This document shows, in pieces, positions 52,196 through 54,312 of a stretch of DNA of 54,312 nucleotides. The position numbers were made by a program, and so were the translations under genes. The notes under the pieces are model-generated. The model saw nothing but the letters and a program-made list of their open reading frames with translations. It was not told where the DNA came from and searched no databases. Source of the DNA: Flavobacteriales bacterium (lineage in GTDB: Bacteria; Bacteroidota; Bacteroidia; JACJYZ01); the NCBI GenBank assembly GCA_020435415.1, contig JAGQZQ010000012.1, positions 1-54,312 on the forward strand. Reading direction: 5' to 3'. Position 1 is the stretch's first letter; every line of letters starts with the position of its first letter.

Positions 52196-53938
52196 ATGAC
52201 ACAAATGCAAAAACAGGAAACGATTCTGGGCCACCCCAAGGGATTGTTCATTCTCTTCTTTACCGAGATGTGGGAACGCTTCAGCTACTACGGTATGCGG
52301 GCGATATTGGTATTGTATATTGTTTCTTCACCCACCGGTGCAAACCCGGGCTTAGGCTGGACCAACGCCGAATCACTTTCGTTATACGGTTGGTATACCA
52401 TGTTGGTATACGTCATGTCGATCCCGGGTGGAATTTTAGCAGACCGTTTACTTGGCCAAAAGAAAGCGGTAATGGTTGGTGGCCTGCTGTTATGCGCAGG
52501 ACATGGTATTCTTGCCATTACTTCGCTTTGGGCATTTTATACCGGATTGGCATTGATCATTCTGGGTGTAGGTGCACTGAAGCCAAACATTTCAACGATG
52601 GTTGGCGGTCTTTATCCTGCCGGAGACATCAGAAGAGACAAAGGGTTTACCATATTTTACATCGGTATCAATATAGGTGCCTTCCTGTCCTCACTCATCG
52701 TAGGTTATGTAGGTGAAAAAATTGGTTGGCACTATGGATTCGGTCTCGCCGGTATTGGTATGTTGCTTGGTCAGGTCGTTTACATGTGGGGTCAAAAGTA
52801 CCTGACAACCGTAGGAAATTATATACCAACAGCCAAGGTTGAAGGCACCAATAAATCCGTCCCATTGACCAAAATAGAAAAGGACCGGATGATTGTCATG
52901 CTCCTGTCCTTCCTGATCATCATTGTATTCTGGGGAGCCTTTGAACAGGCTGGTGGACTGATGAACCTTTATGCAAAGGAAAAGATCAACCGGGTCATTT
53001 TGGGATGGGAGATTCCTGCAAGCGTGTTCCAGTCAGTCAATGCATTTTTCATCATTACCTGCGGAACAGCCGTAGCAGCATTTTGGGCTGGCAGGCGCTT
53101 GAAGAATAAAGAAGAGTCGGCCATTTTTAAAATGGCACTCGGAACCATGATCATGGGATCGGGCTTTTTCCTGATGACCGCTGCCTCCATGGATGCGGCA
53201 GAACCCTATAGCAAAGCCGGCTTATACTGGCTGATCGGCGCCTATTTCCTGCATACGATCGGAGAACTATGCGCCTCACCGGTAGCACTATCCTTTATCA
53301 CAAAACTGGCCCCGGTAAAATATGCCTCTATCATGATGGGGGTTTATTTTGCTGCTACAGGTCTCGGTAACAAGTTAGCCGGAAGCCTGGGAGAAGCCGC
53401 TCAATCCGAACCGGTGAAGGTAGAATTGATTGCTGAAAAACCTGCCTTGCAGCCTTTTGTTGCAGACAGCGTCATTAACAAAGACGATGATTTCAGCATA
53501 CGTTCAACTGTTTACCTGACCGAGAACAATGAGATTCATATGATTGGCATGGAAAGCCAACAGGATGTGAGGGGGCTTTTAAAGATGGATGACAAGAACA
53601 GGGAACACCTGGCAGAAATCCTGAATACCGAAGGTGCTACGCAGGAAAAGCCCTATCATGCAACCGTAAGGTTATCCAAAGATCCTGACAAGAAAAAGGT
53701 TGAGGAAAATAAAGGAGACGGCAAGGATTACAGCGGACAAATTATTGTGGAAGAGGTGCAGACAAAAGCGGAGTTCAACATCTTTACCTTCATAGCCTTG
53801 CTTACCATTGGTTTTGGAGGGCTACTCCTTCTCTTCCTCAAAAAACTCAAAAGGCTCACCCATGGTGCGGAAGACATCACGGATTCGCATCACGAGGAGC
53901 AGGAAGGCTTTGAGATCGCAGATAAAGAAAACACATAA
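52196..53938 (+). CDS. POT-family proton-coupled peptide transporter with a soluble insert
   Basis: A 580-residue MFS protein of the POT/PTR2 family. The proton motif EMWERFSYYG (24-33) and the PTR2 signature FYIGINIGAF (154-163) are complete. Between the penultimate and last helices (about 402-526) there is an insert of about 125 residues that is charged and predicted soluble; usual bacterial members of about 500 residues lack it. The last helix is 528-548 and the tail is acidic and histidine-rich. It imports di- and tripeptides with protons. A paralogue begins 47 nt downstream. Confidence 0.93.
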   Translation: MTQMQKQETILGHPKGLFILFFTEMWERFSYYGMRAILVLYIVSSPTGANPGLGWTNAESLSLYGWYTMLVYVMSIPGGILADRLLGQKKAVMVGGLLLCAGHGILAITSLWAFYTGLALIILGVGALKPNISTMVGGLYPAGDIRRDKGFTIFYIGINIGAFLSSLIVGYVGEKIGWHYGFGLAGIGMLLGQVVYMWGQKYLTTVGNYIPTAKVEGTNKSVPLTKIEKDRMIVMLLSFLIIIVFWGAFEQAGGLMNLYAKEKINRVILGWEIPASVFQSVNAFFIITCGTAVAAFWAGRRLKNKEESAIFKMALGTMIMGSGFFLMTAASMDAAEPYSKAGLYWLIGAYFLHTIGELCASPVALSFITKLAPVKYASIMMGVYFAATGLGNKLAGSLGEAAQSEPVKVELIAEKPALQPFVADSVINKDDDFSIRSTVYLTENNEIHMIGMESQQDVRGLLKMDDKNREHLAEILNTEGATQEKPYHATVRLSKDPDKKKVEENKGDGKDYSGQIIVEEVQTKAEFNIFTFIALLTIGFGGLLLLFLKKLKRLTHGAEDITDSHHEEQEGFEIADKENT

Positions 53939-53985
53939 GGAGAACTGCATCGTTCACTTCATTTTATCACTAATCTATCTAGGTT

Positions 53986-54312
53986 TTGACTTTACAACAG
54001 TTCGGCGGATCAGAGGATAACCAGAAGACAATATTGGGCCATCCCGTAGGCCTTTTCATTCTCTTCTTTACAGAAATGTGGGAGCGCTTCAGCTACTATG
54101 GAATGCGGGCAATTCTCGTTTACTACCTGGTAGCAGAAGTTTCGAAGGGTGGCTTTGCATGGGCGGAACCGGATGCCATCATGCTTTACGGAACTTATAC
54201 CAGTCTGGTTTACTTCACTCCCATGATCGGCGGATGGCTCGCGGATCGTGTCATGGGCTTTCGCAATGCAGTCACCGCCGGCGCCCTGATGATGACACTT
54301 GGGCACGTATCT
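53986..54312 (+). CDS. Second POT-family peptide transporter, N-terminal part
   Basis: The first 109 codons only; the gene runs off the window. It encodes KTILGHPVGLFILFFTEMWERFSYYGMRA, then LVYFTPMIGGWLADR, close to the preceding gene at protein and DNA level. The frame opens after a TAG at 53980-53982, and the only start-like codon in place is TTG 53986, which would give a leader TLQQFGGSEDNQ before the conserved part. I think TTG is used. The arrangement is a tandem duplication. Confidence 0.88.
   Translation, partial: MTLQQFGGSEDNQKTILGHPVGLFILFFTEMWERFSYYGMRAILVYYLVAEVSKGGFAWAEPDAIMLYGTYTSLVYFTPMIGGWLADRVMGFRNAVTAGALMMTLGHVS

Overview
The window is one stretch of a Bacteroidota chromosome. 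The evidence is: a giant secreted protein ending in a type IX secretion (T9SS) sorting domain; a DUF3667 protein; a zapB-like/zapA/6S RNA/rny block as I know it from this phylum; a MsrB-MsrA fusion; and many gene starts preceded by the Bacteroidota -7 promoter box TAnnTTTG, usually without a Shine-Dalgarno. I cannot name the genus. The genes look like ordinary core genome with accessory surface-polysaccharide genes. I see no phage, insertion sequence, CRISPR array, tRNA or rRNA.

Layout. 1-1135 (-): SGNH hydrolase, cupin and the start of an SDR oxidoreductase, probably one operon. 1340-3247 (+): secreted protein with an OmpA-like segment. 3395-7740 (+): a lesion-bypass pair, DinB plus a short DnaE-type polymerase, with a perfect 21-bp palindrome upstream and a heptamer array abutting the dnaE start codon. 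7750-10966 (-): exported MsrB-MsrA, a secreted DNA/RNA endonuclease with two C-terminal zinc knuckles, and a DUF3667 membrane protein. 11206-14015: M28 peptidase, a lipoprotein and exonuclease III. 14352-18766 (+): a small secreted protein and the ~1330-residue T9SS adhesin-like protein, closed by a strong terminator. 18866-23671: aminotransferase IV, HAD phosphatase, rhomboid, and a methionine/sulfur divergon (osmC-metZ against metX). 23723-27803: an unknown membrane-anchored protein, an outer-membrane barrel, a double UspA protein and a SirB1-like protein.

27784-37427 is a surface-polysaccharide locus, mostly on the minus strand: Wzx flippase, GT2, Wzy-like polymerase and GT4, then (after a plus-strand methyltransferase) an O-antigen-ligase-like protein, GT4, DegT aminotransferase and a PglC-type initiating phosphoglycosyl transferase. 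Overlapping stop/start codons suggest translational coupling. It sits directly downstream of rny, which follows a candidate 6S RNA, zapA and a coiled-coil protein. 40054-52103 holds envelope and proteolysis genes: M23 peptidase, then ComEC, SpoIID-like, LpxB, a small membrane protein and SurE on the minus strand; Hsp20; a zinc membrane peptidase; a GlcD-type flavoprotein with a damaged-looking FAD loop; and DPP-IV. 52196-54312 (+): two tandem POT peptide transporters, the second cut by the window edge. DPP-IV next to peptide transporters suggests a di/tripeptide scavenging module.

The most unusual signals are the repeat array in the dnaE ribosome-binding region, the dinB-upstream palindrome, the promoter boxes placed 3-4 nt before start codons (leaderless mRNAs), the GlcD loop replacement at an 11-base homopolymer, the soluble insert in the POT transporter, and the paired zinc knuckles on the nuclease.
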